From positions 124,001 through 188,000 of the forward strand of contig JBBQWV010000001.1 of NCBI GenBank assembly GCA_038210275.1: a stretch of DNA of 64,000 nt, given 5' to 3'. The notes beneath the pieces were generated by a model that made no database searches, was not told the origin of the DNA, and saw only the letters and a list, made by a program, of their open reading frames with translations. The stretch comes from PALSA-1296 sp038210275 (lineage in GTDB: Bacteria > Bacteroidota > Ignavibacteria > Palsa-1295). Position numbers and translations under genes: made by a program. Positions 24,531-33,467 of this stretch are shown here, piece by piece; position 1 is the first letter of the stretch; every line of letters starts with the position of its first letter.

Positions 24531-27500
24531 CCTTAAAAAAATATTTCTTTCTCCTTTTTCTTGCTTTTGCTGCGACACGGACTGCCTCCGCGCAGCCCGT
24601 CATATCGTACGTTATTCCCGATATTGGCTCTCCGGGAATGAATACCTATATGGAGATCATCGCGCCCCATGACAGCATCGGAGATTTCGGTGCGGACGGA
24701 TTTTATCTCGGCAATCGCAGTGATATTATTCAAGTGGTTTGTGCAAATCCATCAGATACTCAGTTCGTGCGTTTTGGTCCGTGCATTGTCAGTTGGAATG
24801 GAAGGATGATCTCGACCCAGGTATTTGTCATGCCCTGGGCACAACCAACATCTTCGAATTGGCAGAACGGAATCAAGATACCCATTCAAGTTCTTTTCGA
24901 TGGTGATCTTTCGAATACCGATAATTTTTATATCGTGAAACCGCAAGATCTTGATCCTGCTTCGACATTTACTTCTCCCGGAATTATCGGATCAGGCGGA
25001 GTTTGGGGCACACGGTCGCGGCGCGGGGCGATGATCGTCGATAGTCTTATTCTTGCTGCGTCGGGTATGTATCATTTTAGCTCTGATGATTGCGATCCTC
25101 TCGTCGCAGGAAATCAAGGGTACTTACCATTCACTATTATCAGCAAGGGCAAGGTCTCCATTGCAAGCAGCACGGTTTTAGATGTGAGCGGAGTGAATAT
25201 CAATGGAGGACCCGGCGGCGGCGGCGGCGGTGACGGATTAGTCTGCGATTCAAAAGCCGGCGACGGATTTACCGGAGGCGGAGGGAATGCGCATTGGTAT
25301 AATTCCTGTCCCGAAGCTCCACCGCCCGGAGAAGGAACAGGGCAAAAAGAGAACGGACTGAACGGAGTTTTAGGCGGCGAATCAAGTTCGCAAAATGAAG
25401 GCGGCGGTGGAGGCACAGGACATCCCTTCGGAGTTGGCGGCAATTCAGGATATTTCGTTTCCGGAAATAGCAGACCTCCTGCGAGTTTTGGCGGAGGGCA
25501 GGGCGGACCAAATTGCTGCGACCCACAAGAAGGCGGCGGCGGAGGAGGTGGCTTTGCGATAAGAGGTTTTGATGGCGGAGTTATCGCTATTCATACCAGT
25601 GCAGGAAATCCTGTTGGCAATTCCGAACTTGTCCCTATTGCAGGCGGATCTGGCGGCGGCGGAGGGAATGTAAATTCCGGAGATTTCTCCGGCACCGGAG
25701 CAGGGAGCGCAGGCGGCGGCGGCGGCGCAATAATTCTTTATGGAAAAACTGCAAAATTAAGTGGACGCATACAAGCTATCGGCGCTGACGGACAAACCTC
25801 TTCAAGTAGTAACGGTGCAGGCGGCGGGGGATCGGGTGGAGCGATCATCTGCGGCGCAAAGCTTTCACTCGTGGTTACAAAAACAGATGTCTCAGGTGGT
25901 GTCGGAGGAATTGGACAGCCACTAAACGCTGGTCAAGATGGCGGTGGCGGAAGTCCCGGAAGAGTCCGCTTCGATGGACCCATTACCGGAGTTCCATCAG
26001 TGACAGTACGCGCCACAAAATTTACAGGACCTTCCACAGACGCTTCGGATACAGTAACCCAAACATTTACTCTGACGGGTTCGGGTAATGGCAACGACAT
26101 TCAAATTCTTGCAAAACCTTTGCATGGTCAATGGTCACAGGTACAATTAGTCGGCAACTACGCGAAGTTAGGAAATGTATGGAAGGCAACGATCACCCTT
26201 CCCGGAAAAGACTCGGTTTATCTTCTTGCCGCAGCACAGAAAACTCTGAACCCTTCCATAAAACCTTACCTAATAGAGCCTTCATGGGTTCTTTCACAAG
26301 CAGCCGCAAATATTTTGTATGTAAAATGTCCGGCAGTTGGTATTCTCGCAAGTGATTCCGTGATTAATTTTGGCACGACTTCTTTATGTGCTGATGTATT
26401 TGACACGATCATACTTTCCAATGTTGGATGCAGCGATGCAACAGTAACTTCGTCACTTGCCGATCTTACACTTGGTGCATCAATAGCAAATAACGGTAAG
26501 CCAACTGTTGTCATTCAATCGCATGATACGATCATTGTCCATTTACATCCGAATGCTAAAGGCGCGGCTTCGACAACACTAAATATTACTACGTCACTTG
26601 GAAATTTGACAGTTCCTGTAGAGTGGATAGGTGATGCGGCAGCAGTAAGCCTCGCTATTAGCCCACCTTCAGTAAATGTAGGAAGCATTCCTATTTGCTC
26701 CGATGCATTCGATACAATAGTTATTCAAAATCTTGGATGTGATTCAATTTCGGTGACAGAAAATCTTTCTGATTCAACACTTGGACTTTCCATTACCAAG
26801 AGTTCGCTTTCGTCATTGCAGGTACAGGAGAGTGACAAGATCATTATACATCTTCAACCTAAAACTATAGGATCGTTTGTAACGTCGTTGCACATTCGTT
26901 ACGGCAATCACGATACGACGATCAGTATAATTGGTGATGTAAATGCAGGCAAAGAATCTGTGGCATTTAATCCTCCGGCAATTGACTTCGGTAAACTTGC
27001 AAAATGTGTTGTTGTTTATGACACCGTTTATATTACCAATACCGGATGTGATTCGCTTCATCTTACGGCAAATATTGATGATAAGACGGCAGGTGCTACG
27101 ATAGTGCGCTCTCCGAGATCAGCGATTGCTAAAGGATTGCATGATACGCTCATCATCGCATTCCGTCCGCATAGAACAGGAGCGATCACTGCAAATATTC
27201 TTCTGAATTATCAGGGCAATGATTCGACTATCTCCATCTCGGCTTTTGGAGTAAATGATTCAACACCTATCGCCCTTGCCATCACCCCCGCGATCCAGTC
27301 ATTCCAATGTGACACCAAAAAATTTGCAATTACTATTTCGAATCCTACTTGTGATTCACTGACACTGACAGGCTATACTCTTTCTGGAAAAGATATATCG
27401 GATTTTACGATCTCAACGGCAACGCCTATCGGACTTGCATCAGGAGTTAATTCATCTATTAACGGCATCTTCGATCCGCAAGATTCCGGTAGTCGCAATG

Positions 27501-28303
27501 CAGTTGTGACGCTGCATCTACTCCGTGGCGATGGCACGACGATTGATACATCAATTGCTGTGCAGGCGAGCGGCGTTTTGCAGCATGTTCATGTGACGCT
27601 GCCGCCAACACTTCCATCAGTGCAGACACTGAATAAAGTGAGCATTCCAATTCTCTCAACAGATTCATCGCAAGTTGCGATGAATATTTTCGATTTCGCG
27701 CTTCGTATTCATACTGATCTTCTGACTCCGACGGATGTTGATCCGGGCGCAGGACTTTTTGCAGGAGCGGCAGTTGATAGATTTACGGTTTCTCATGATA
27801 GCGTATCTATTAGGTTGCGGTTGAATAATCCTGTGCGAATTATGCCCGGAGTTCTTTGCGCCATAAATTGCATAACGTATGTTGCCGATACACTTTCAAC
27901 CGAAGTTGCATTGCAGCGCACAAGTTTTGGTGATCTATCTTCTACAGTTCAATGTCTTGCAACAACGAATGTTGATAGCGTTCTTTTCTCACTTGATCCG
28001 CAATGCGGAGATGGACTCGCTTCGCATTTTCTTGCGGGCAGACTTCCCGATATCAAGAGCATCATTCCAAATCCCGGCATTGGTATTGAGAAGATTTCAT
28101 ACTCTCTTCCGACACCATCAAATATTAAGATCGAAGTTTTCAATCAACTCGGTCAGAAGCTTCGCACACTTCTTAACACCAGCGAAACAGCAGGTTCCCA
28201 TGAGCGTGAATTTGATCTCTCCGATCTTCCATCGGGTAGCTATTTTTTCAGGGTAGAGATCGAGGGGAAATCTGTAGTGAAGGGATTTGAGCTTGTGAAA
28301 TAA
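24527..28303 (+). CDS. Large glycine-rich, choice-of-anchor-D T9SS cargo protein
   Basis: A 1258-residue secreted protein started by GTG at 24527, overlapping the previous stop. After a signal peptide (to about residue 22) there is a region with parallel-helix-like features, then a very glycine-rich stretch at about residues 225-480 (many runs of 4-6 glycines). Three to four Ig-like choice-of-anchor-D modules follow at about 600-900 (repeating CxDxFDTIxxxNxGCDS), then a cohesin-like module around 1000-1180. It ends with a type A sorting domain (IIPNPGIGIEKISYS, LPSGSYFFRV). It is exported by T9SS and probably cell-surface. Glycine-rich DNA makes spurious antisense proline-rich frames. Confidence 0.82.
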   Translation: MTLKKYFFLLFLAFAATRTASAQPVISYVIPDIGSPGMNTYMEIIAPHDSIGDFGADGFYLGNRSDIIQVVCANPSDTQFVRFGPCIVSWNGRMISTQVFVMPWAQPTSSNWQNGIKIPIQVLFDGDLSNTDNFYIVKPQDLDPASTFTSPGIIGSGGVWGTRSRRGAMIVDSLILAASGMYHFSSDDCDPLVAGNQGYLPFTIISKGKVSIASSTVLDVSGVNINGGPGGGGGGDGLVCDSKAGDGFTGGGGNAHWYNSCPEAPPPGEGTGQKENGLNGVLGGESSSQNEGGGGGTGHPFGVGGNSGYFVSGNSRPPASFGGGQGGPNCCDPQEGGGGGGGFAIRGFDGGVIAIHTSAGNPVGNSELVPIAGGSGGGGGNVNSGDFSGTGAGSAGGGGGAIILYGKTAKLSGRIQAIGADGQTSSSSNGAGGGGSGGAIICGAKLSLVVTKTDVSGGVGGIGQPLNAGQDGGGGSPGRVRFDGPITGVPSVTVRATKFTGPSTDASDTVTQTFTLTGSGNGNDIQILAKPLHGQWSQVQLVGNYAKLGNVWKATITLPGKDSVYLLAAAQKTLNPSIKPYLIEPSWVLSQAAANILYVKCPAVGILASDSVINFGTTSLCADVFDTIILSNVGCSDATVTSSLADLTLGASIANNGKPTVVIQSHDTIIVHLHPNAKGAASTTLNITTSLGNLTVPVEWIGDAAAVSLAISPPSVNVGSIPICSDAFDTIVIQNLGCDSISVTENLSDSTLGLSITKSSLSSLQVQESDKIIIHLQPKTIGSFVTSLHIRYGNHDTTISIIGDVNAGKESVAFNPPAIDFGKLAKCVVVYDTVYITNTGCDSLHLTANIDDKTAGATIVRSPRSAIAKGLHDTLIIAFRPHRTGAITANILLNYQGNDSTISISAFGVNDSTPIALAITPAIQSFQCDTKKFAITISNPTCDSLTLTGYTLSGKDISDFTISTATPIGLASGVNSSINGIFDPQDSGSRNAVVTLHLLRGDGTTIDTSIAVQASGVLQHVHVTLPPTLPSVQTLNKVSIPILSTDSSQVAMNIFDFALRIHTDLLTPTDVDPGAGLFAGAAVDRFTVSHDSVSIRLRLNNPVRIMPGVLCAINCITYVADTLSTEVALQRTSFGDLSSTVQCLATTNVDSVLFSLDPQCGDGLASHFLAGRLPDIKSIIPNPGIGIEKISYSLPTPSNIKIEVFNQLGQKLRTLLNTSETAGSHEREFDLSDLPSGSYFFRVEIEGKSVVKGFELVK

Positions 28304-28344
28304 TTTGACTAAGCTTTCCCCAAAAATAAATGTCGATAGGCACC

Positions 28345-28375
28345 TTGACAAACGGGATTTTATGCCGTATATTTG
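28345..28375 (+). promoter_or_regulatory. Strong promoter, TTGACA ... TATATTTG
   Basis: TTGACA at 28345-28350 and TATATTTG at 28368-28375, with 20 bases between the TTG and the -7 box. This fits the Bacteroidota TTG/TAnnTTTG promoter and also a classical -35/-10 with 17-base spacing. Transcription would start near 28382, leaving about 280 bases before the sigma factor ATG. Confidence 0.6.
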
Positions 28376-28460
28376 TACAAGGAAGTTTGGTAGTTAATAG
28401 TTTTGTAGTTTGGTAGGAAAGACGGGAAATGGGAAAAGAGAGAATTAGAAGAATTTTGAG

Positions 28461-28490
28461 AGAGTCCGCCATCCGGCGGACTCTTCGGTT
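28461..28490 (+). terminator. Hairpin with T-rich tail inside the sigma-factor leader
   Basis: AGAGTCCGCC pairs perfectly with GGCGGACTCT around ATCC (28461-28484), followed by TCGGTTTT. It lies between the promoter at 28345 and the sigma factor gene, so it could terminate a short RNA of about 110 bases or act as an attenuator. Confidence 0.55.
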
Positions 28491-28560
28491 TTAAAGAAGG
28501 AATTTGCGCGTGTGAAATGTTATAGTGTTGATTTATAAAGGACTTACAGGTGCTTCCCCC

Positions 28561-28588
28561 GGTAGGGCGGACTAAAGTCCGTCCCACT
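28561..28588. repeat. Single family C (REP-like) unit
   Basis: Hairpin GGACTAAAGTCC flanked by GTCCCACT on the right and a decayed GGTAGGGC on the left. It lies in the leader of the sigma factor operon. Confidence 0.7.
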
Positions 28589-28663
28589 AAATGCCTCAAA
28601 TTTCTTCAAAATTACCTCTTTACGACTGTAACTATCACCCTCCGGAGGTGTTTATATTACTGA

Positions 28664-29401
28664 ATGCAAGCAGTTACTGCACTTCCCCAGGCTCGTTCGG
28701 GGCATCAAGGGGAGAAAGTTGCTACGTTTTCCGCACGAACTAATGGCGCGGAAACTGCTGCTCGTCCCTCAGCAATTTCAACCTCGAAGAAGAAAAGCGT
28801 GCGTAGCGATCTCGAACTTCTGACTGCATTCCGTGGTGGCGATGAACGCGCCTTTGCGGAGTTTTATACGCGGTATAAATCCGAGATCTATACGTTCTGC
28901 CTGCGAATGCTTGGCGGCGATAGCGCCGAAGCAGGAGATGCATTTCAGGAGACGTTTATAAAAGTGTATGAGAAGATCGATACATTCCGTTACGGCGAGA
29001 ATGTCCGGGGCTGGCTTTATATGATAGCCCGAAATATCGCACTCAATGTTTATCGTTCGAAGCGCCCCGAGGAGACAATAGAATTTCATCAGGATCTGCC
29101 ATCACGTGAGCGAAGCCTTTCACCGGAATTCAGCGGCGAGCAGAATTCACTTCGCGAAGCGCTCGAAGCAGCGATCGCCAAACTGCCGATAGAATTCCGC
29201 GAGCCATTCATCCTGCGTGAATTCGATGGGTTGGCATACCCCGAGATCGCCCAGATCACGAATACATCAATGACAGTCACGAAGGTGCGCATCCACCGCG
29301 CCAAGCAACGTCTGCGTAAAATGCTTGCTCCGATCATCACGGATGAAGTCTATCGCGGAGAAAAATTTGAACTACAGGAATCAGAAGGAGAAGAGATCTA
29401 A
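28664..29401 (+). CDS. ECF-type RNA polymerase sigma factor
   Basis: A 245-residue extracytoplasmic-function sigma factor. After a poorly conserved 45-residue N-terminus, region 2 shows LLTAFRGGDERAFAEFYTRY and DAFQETFIKVYEKIDTFR (core and -10 binding), and region 4 shows LPIEFREPFILREFDGLAYPEIA and VTKVRIHRAKQRLRKML, a helix-turn-helix for -35 recognition. A GGAGG ribosome site lies at about 28644. The next gene is its likely anti-sigma factor, so release of this sigma probably answers to an envelope signal. A REP hairpin separates the two. Confidence 0.93.
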   Translation: MQAVTALPQARSGHQGEKVATFSARTNGAETAARPSAISTSKKKSVRSDLELLTAFRGGDERAFAEFYTRYKSEIYTFCLRMLGGDSAEAGDAFQETFIKVYEKIDTFRYGENVRGWLYMIARNIALNVYRSKRPEETIEFHQDLPSRERSLSPEFSGEQNSLREALEAAIAKLPIEFREPFILREFDGLAYPEIAQITNTSMTVTKVRIHRAKQRLRKMLAPIITDEVYRGEKFELQESEGEEI

Positions 29402-29404
29402 AAT

Positions 29405-29432
29405 AGTAGCGCGGACTTTAGTCCGCTCCACT
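29405..29432. repeat. Single family C (REP-like) unit between sigma and anti-sigma genes
   Basis: AGTAGCGCGGACTTTAGTCC followed by GCTCCACT. It forms a GCGGACTTTAGTCCGC hairpin between the sigma stop and the anti-sigma ribosome site (GGAG at about 29441). Confidence 0.75.
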
Positions 29433-29451
29433 AATTTGAAGGAGAAGAAAT

Positions 29452-30999
29452 ATGAAAACTGAAGAGACGATCTTAAACTATATGGACGGCACGCTTTCCG
29501 AAAATGAAAGCGGCGAACTCCTGCATCAGCTATCGGTCAGCCCCGAGAAGCGCGTTGTGCTTGAGCAGCATATTAAGTTGCGCGAGCTAACGGCGATGGC
29601 ACAAAAACCAACAGCTGTTCCTCAGGCTTTCGAAGCTGCTATGGCTGAGCGATTCCCGGCTATCGCTGCTTTTAACCGAGAGAAGGCAGGCGGAGCAATG
29701 CTCATCCAACAAGCTGCACGCCCGAGTTACATCGGCAGAATGGCAGCAACCGTTGCCGCATTCCTTGCTCAATATCCTATTCGTACAGGGTTTGCCGTTG
29801 CGGCCGCTTCGGTGATAGCGTATTTTGCATTACGTAATGCGCCGGAGTCGTCTATGGTCGATAGTCGGTCGTCGATCGTCAAGGAAAATGTTACTCCGCC
29901 GGTTTCCAACTCGAATACTATTTCGCAAAATGGGAGTAATGTCATATCTGTAGAGAATACTCCAACCATTTCTCCGAAAGCATCTTCTGCTTCGAATACT
30001 ATTTCGATGAAACAGCATCATATTAGTGGGACAGCTTTCAATAGTGGGACGGACTTCAGTCCGTCCGTCAAGAATCTCGAACAGACTAAAGTCCGTTCCA
30101 CTGTATCAAATAACAATCATTCTGCAACACCAATAGAAAAAACTCCAGTTGCGAATACGAAAGTGTCAAATGAAAATGTCAATGTATCAAGTATTCAGAA
30201 TGATAAAAAGAATACAGATATATCTGTTCAAAATAGTACTGTGAAAGATAATGGGGTAAAAGATATTGCTGTAAATGATCTTGCAACAATCTCAACAGTA
30301 TCCGATTTCAGATCGCAGCCTGTATCTCTTGCAGAAAATAATGTGCATGGAAGTAGATATGAGCAGAATCCTTTCAAAATGAGGGAAGAGGCTTCATCCG
30401 GAATTCCATTGGCTTTTCGTATCTATGGTAGTTTAGGCGGAAGTTTTGTGAACGTCCATCAGAACGATGCAGCGCTTGCCAATAGAACCGAAGGTCTTCC
30501 TTTAGTTGGTGTTGATTATATTGCAAATCCGTATTGGTCGTTTGGTGTCGAAGGTGGCAATGCGGCGATCTCACAATTAATTACGCAATCTGCCGTTCAA
30601 TCTAATTTCGGAGGCTTGCCTTCTGTTTCCCATGTTGTTGTCAGTAATGTTGTAACCAGCGGATCGCAATTCTATGCCCGTATCGTTGCACATTACACAT
30701 TCAACCCGTTTGATATGATCCATATAGAAGGGACAGCCGGCGCGGGTATTGCATTCGGCACGAATGCACCGCTTGCTACAGCAGCTCTTTATGCCGGACA
30801 TGATATTTCATCGAAGGTAAGTATATTCGGCGGTGTCGCTTTTGCCGGAGCATGGACGAAAGCCGGAGTGCAGTCCGCTGCGCCATTAACTGTTGATGCT
30901 TCAGCCGACCCAATAGGGTATGTAACAACGAATCATGCTTCAGGCACACTCTTTACACCTTCGTATGCTATTCGAGCAGGATTAAAATTCGGATTGTGA
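29452..30999 (+). CDS. Predicted dual membrane-spanning anti-sigma factor (Dma-like)
   Basis: A 515-residue protein downstream of the ECF sigma gene. Residues 1-70 (ILNYMDGTLSENESGELL...) look like an anti-sigma N-terminal domain without zinc ligands. One inner-membrane helix lies at about 107-126, then a long Ser/Asn/Thr-rich, probably disordered linker (about 130-300), then a C-terminal region (RIYGSLGGSFVNV to GLKFGL) with alternating strands and a terminal aromatic/leucine end like an outer-membrane beta-barrel. This matches the Dma architecture described in Bacteroides thetaiotaomicron, where one protein spans both membranes and binds an ECF sigma. A REP pair at 30043-30102 encodes about 20 linker residues in frame. 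The assignment is inferred from architecture. Confidence 0.7.
   Translation: MKTEETILNYMDGTLSENESGELLHQLSVSPEKRVVLEQHIKLRELTAMAQKPTAVPQAFEAAMAERFPAIAAFNREKAGGAMLIQQAARPSYIGRMAATVAAFLAQYPIRTGFAVAAASVIAYFALRNAPESSMVDSRSSIVKENVTPPVSNSNTISQNGSNVISVENTPTISPKASSASNTISMKQHHISGTAFNSGTDFSPSVKNLEQTKVRSTVSNNNHSATPIEKTPVANTKVSNENVNVSSIQNDKKNTDISVQNSTVKDNGVKDIAVNDLATISTVSDFRSQPVSLAENNVHGSRYEQNPFKMREEASSGIPLAFRIYGSLGGSFVNVHQNDAALANRTEGLPLVGVDYIANPYWSFGVEGGNAAISQLITQSAVQSNFGGLPSVSHVVVSNVVTSGSQFYARIVAHYTFNPFDMIHIEGTAGAGIAFGTNAPLATAALYAGHDISSKVSIFGGVAFAGAWTKAGVQSAAPLTVDASADPIGYVTTNHASGTLFTPSYAIRAGLKFGL
30043..30102. repeat. Family C (REP-like) inverted pair inside a coding sequence
   Basis: AGTGGGACGGACTTCAGTCC at 30043 and the mirrored ACAGACTAAAGTCCGTTCCA ending at 30101 (next bases CT). 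The arms match the intergenic pair at 20801. A further partial copy, AGTGGGACAGCTTTCA, lies just before it at about 30025. It is read in frame as SGTDFSPSVKNLEQTKVRST. Confidence 0.85.
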
Positions 31000-32585
31000 T
31001 AAGAACTAAGATCAATATATCGCTTCTCTTCCTCGCCATTATTTTCGGCGCAATCGGATGCAATCCGGGAATCGTTGACGTTCCGCCAACGCAGGTAACG
31101 AATGCCTCGGCATATTTTTGGTCGAGCAATTCTTTTCCGGTGACGTTCCAAGAAATAGATAGTGTGACGCTGAAGACTTCGACAATCATGCTTTCAAAAG
31201 TATCTGATACTTCGAATACCTTTATCATTGGGCAGCAAGGTACGACAAACGGAAATATTACTTGCACCATTGATACTGGAAGTGTGAGAATCAGTGGAAT
31301 ATCTTCGCATAGTTTTATTCCGTTACCTGCGAATTTTGTTATCAAGTCACGCATTCACTCAATACTTAATTCATCCGCGTTTCCAATTAATCATGTGATA
31401 GCATTCGGTAACTTAGGGAATGTCGTCATAGCTTCGAGTAATGATTCAGGTGTCTATTACTCTACCGATAATGGAAAAGTATGGAGCCATCCAACAATTC
31501 CATTTGGAAGATCGGATAACCCAGTTGCAGCATTCGCGCAACTGAAAAATACTGTTTACGCCGGAACAAAGAACGGAGATCTTTATCAATCAACAAATAA
31601 CGGTGCAAACTGGGATTTGAAATTCAAAGTTGGCAAAGGCATAGTTGCTCTTGCAATTAGTACGACTACCTCTGCTCTTTACATTAGCAACTCCGACAGC
31701 ATCTATCGTATTACGCTGCCGATTAATGCCACCTCACCGGGCATTGGGTTTATAAATAAACGGCAAATACATATCATATCATTGGCGTCTAATAGTCCGA
31801 GCAATTCCATAGATTCTGAAAGAGTAGTAGGCGTTAGCGATTCAGGAAAAGTTTACTATCGTATGGGCGGCTATGCTGATTGGCAGCCGACACAAATATC
31901 CTACGCACGTTCTGTTATTGCAACATCGGATCGTTTTTATTGCTCAACCGAAAGAGGGATATATACTTCACTTCATGGAATTGATTGGAGTTTCGTTGAT
32001 TCTCTAACCGAAGGAATATTTGCCTACGATGCAAGCCAACTTAAAGTGATCGCTACTAATAGATATGGACACATGGAATCGATCACTAATGATAAGATTG
32101 ACGGACCTATTACCGATATTACTGGAAAATTAGTAAACGATATTTCAGCATCGAGTGGAAACTACTATGTTGCCACTGATAGCGGTATCTATTTGGGGTC
32201 ATCTACCTTTTGGTCCGCCTTAACGAGCGGTCCTTTCATTTCACATACAGAAACTAGTGAGATACCAGGCGAGATCGTCTTGCTAAAATCTATTGTAGGA
32301 AGCTCTGTCTTTGATTCAAGTTGGGCTGCTGATACGCTTGTTTCTACGCTTCAGAAATCATTGATCTTTCCTATCACCGGAAGAATTATTGCCCATCTTG
32401 ATAGCCTTAATATCGGCTCGACAAGCTACCCAGATGTGCTCTGCGTTCGATATACAGATGAAGATTTAACCAGTAGCACCATTACACCATATTGGGTGAT
32501 CTATTATGCGAAGAATTCAGGTCCGATACTTATCAGTCAAATGTTCGGTCAGAAAACATTGACAAAAGCAATTCGTCAGCGTTGA
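30996..32585 (+). CDS. Lipoprotein with sensor-like beta-propeller repeats
   Basis: A 529-residue lipoprotein started by GTG overlapping the anti-sigma stop. The N-terminal helix ends in a lipobox (IFGAIGC). The middle shows BNR/photosystem-II-stability-like propeller motifs: SGVYYSTDNGKVWSHP, LYQSTNNGANWDL, RGIYTSLHGIDWSF and SGIYLGSSTFWSAL. Such propellers bind ligands or partner proteins. The C-terminal 120 residues are unclassified. Co-expression with a sigma/anti-sigma pair suggests it reports envelope or surface status, which is inference. Confidence 0.72.
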   Translation: MIRTKINISLLFLAIIFGAIGCNPGIVDVPPTQVTNASAYFWSSNSFPVTFQEIDSVTLKTSTIMLSKVSDTSNTFIIGQQGTTNGNITCTIDTGSVRISGISSHSFIPLPANFVIKSRIHSILNSSAFPINHVIAFGNLGNVVIASSNDSGVYYSTDNGKVWSHPTIPFGRSDNPVAAFAQLKNTVYAGTKNGDLYQSTNNGANWDLKFKVGKGIVALAISTTTSALYISNSDSIYRITLPINATSPGIGFINKRQIHIISLASNSPSNSIDSERVVGVSDSGKVYYRMGGYADWQPTQISYARSVIATSDRFYCSTERGIYTSLHGIDWSFVDSLTEGIFAYDASQLKVIATNRYGHMESITNDKIDGPITDITGKLVNDISASSGNYYVATDSGIYLGSSTFWSALTSGPFISHTETSEIPGEIVLLKSIVGSSVFDSSWAADTLVSTLQKSLIFPITGRIIAHLDSLNIGSTSYPDVLCVRYTDEDLTSSTITPYWVIYYAKNSGPILISQMFGQKTLTKAIRQR

Positions 32586-32617
32586 ACCTCTTATCTCCTG
32601 AGATTCGTTTGGGAGAG

Positions 32618-33400
32618 ATGATTACACTTCGAAAATTTTACTCCGCACCTGCGAATATTCATTCGCTTGTTTTACTTCATGCTTTTCCGCTATCAAGTTC
32701 TATGTGGGATGCAGCGGCATTGGTGATAGCTGAGCATGCTCTATCTTATAATATCTTTCTTGCTGATTTCCCCGGATTCGGGGATGCACCAATTCAACAA
32801 AGTTGGACTATTGCTGAAGCAATTTCAGATCTTCATCATAAATTGAAGAAGGAAGATATTAGAGAGCCACTAATTGCAGGACTTTCCATGGGAGGCTATG
32901 CTGCATTTGAATATTATCGAATGTATCCGAATGAAGTAAAAGCATTGATCCTCTCGAATACGAAAGCAGAAGCCGATGATGAGAAAGGACGCAAAGGCAG
33001 AGAAGAATTTGCACAAGATGTGGAAGTAAGAGGTTATGAAGCTGTCTATGAAAGAATGCTTCCGAAGCTTACCTCAGCTTCTTCGCAGAAAAAAGATGCA
33101 GGGCTTATTCCTAAATTAAAAATATGGATCGAAGAGTCAACTCCAGAAGCCATCGCTGCAGGGTTACGAACTCTTGCCATCCGTAATGATTCAACTGATC
33201 TCTTACCGACGATTTCCTGTCCCACACTTGTCATCACAGGTGAAGACGATGCAATTATTCCTGATGATGAAATGCAAGCGATGTCCGTGAAGATCAAAGG
33301 TGCAAAGTTTATTTCGTTTATCAAATCCGGCCATCTCACAGCAGTTGAAGAACCCGAGAAATGGGGAAGTGTCGTGAGTTCTTTTTTGAATGTGCTGTAA
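32618..33400 (+). CDS. Alpha/beta hydrolase
   Basis: A 260-residue alpha/beta-hydrolase fold protein. The nucleophile elbow is IAGLSMGGYAAFEYY (Ser at about residue 91), the oxyanion region is LVLLHAFPLSSSMWD, the acidic residue is probably in VITGEDDAIIP, and the catalytic histidine is in SGHLTAVEEPEKW. The fold covers esterases, lipases and many small-molecule hydrolases, so substrate cannot be assigned. ATG at 32618 has GGGAGA just before it; longer in-frame starts overlap the upstream lipoprotein gene. Confidence 0.85.
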   Translation: MITLRKFYSAPANIHSLVLLHAFPLSSSMWDAAALVIAEHALSYNIFLADFPGFGDAPIQQSWTIAEAISDLHHKLKKEDIREPLIAGLSMGGYAAFEYYRMYPNEVKALILSNTKAEADDEKGRKGREEFAQDVEVRGYEAVYERMLPKLTSASSQKKDAGLIPKLKIWIEESTPEAIAAGLRTLAIRNDSTDLLPTISCPTLVITGEDDAIIPDDEMQAMSVKIKGAKFISFIKSGHLTAVEEPEKWGSVVSSFLNVL

Positions 33401-33414
33401 TGTAATTTTGCTTT

Positions 33415-33444
33415 CCAGTGGGACGGACTCTCAGTCCGTCCGTC
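33415..33444. repeat. Family C (REP-like) unit, left flank of RAYT gene
   Basis: CCAGTGGGACGGACTCTCAG followed by TCCGTCCGTC. GTGG tetranucleotide, hairpin GACGGACT/AGTCCGTC. Inverted relative to the unit at 33968. Confidence 0.85.
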
Positions 33445-33467
33445 AAAGAAAATCACAAAATCATGCA

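Noticed and set aside
25114..25526. Proline-rich antisense frame opposite the glycine-rich T9SS gene
   Set aside because: It is the mirror of GGC/GGA glycine codons in the sense gene; no start context or domain.
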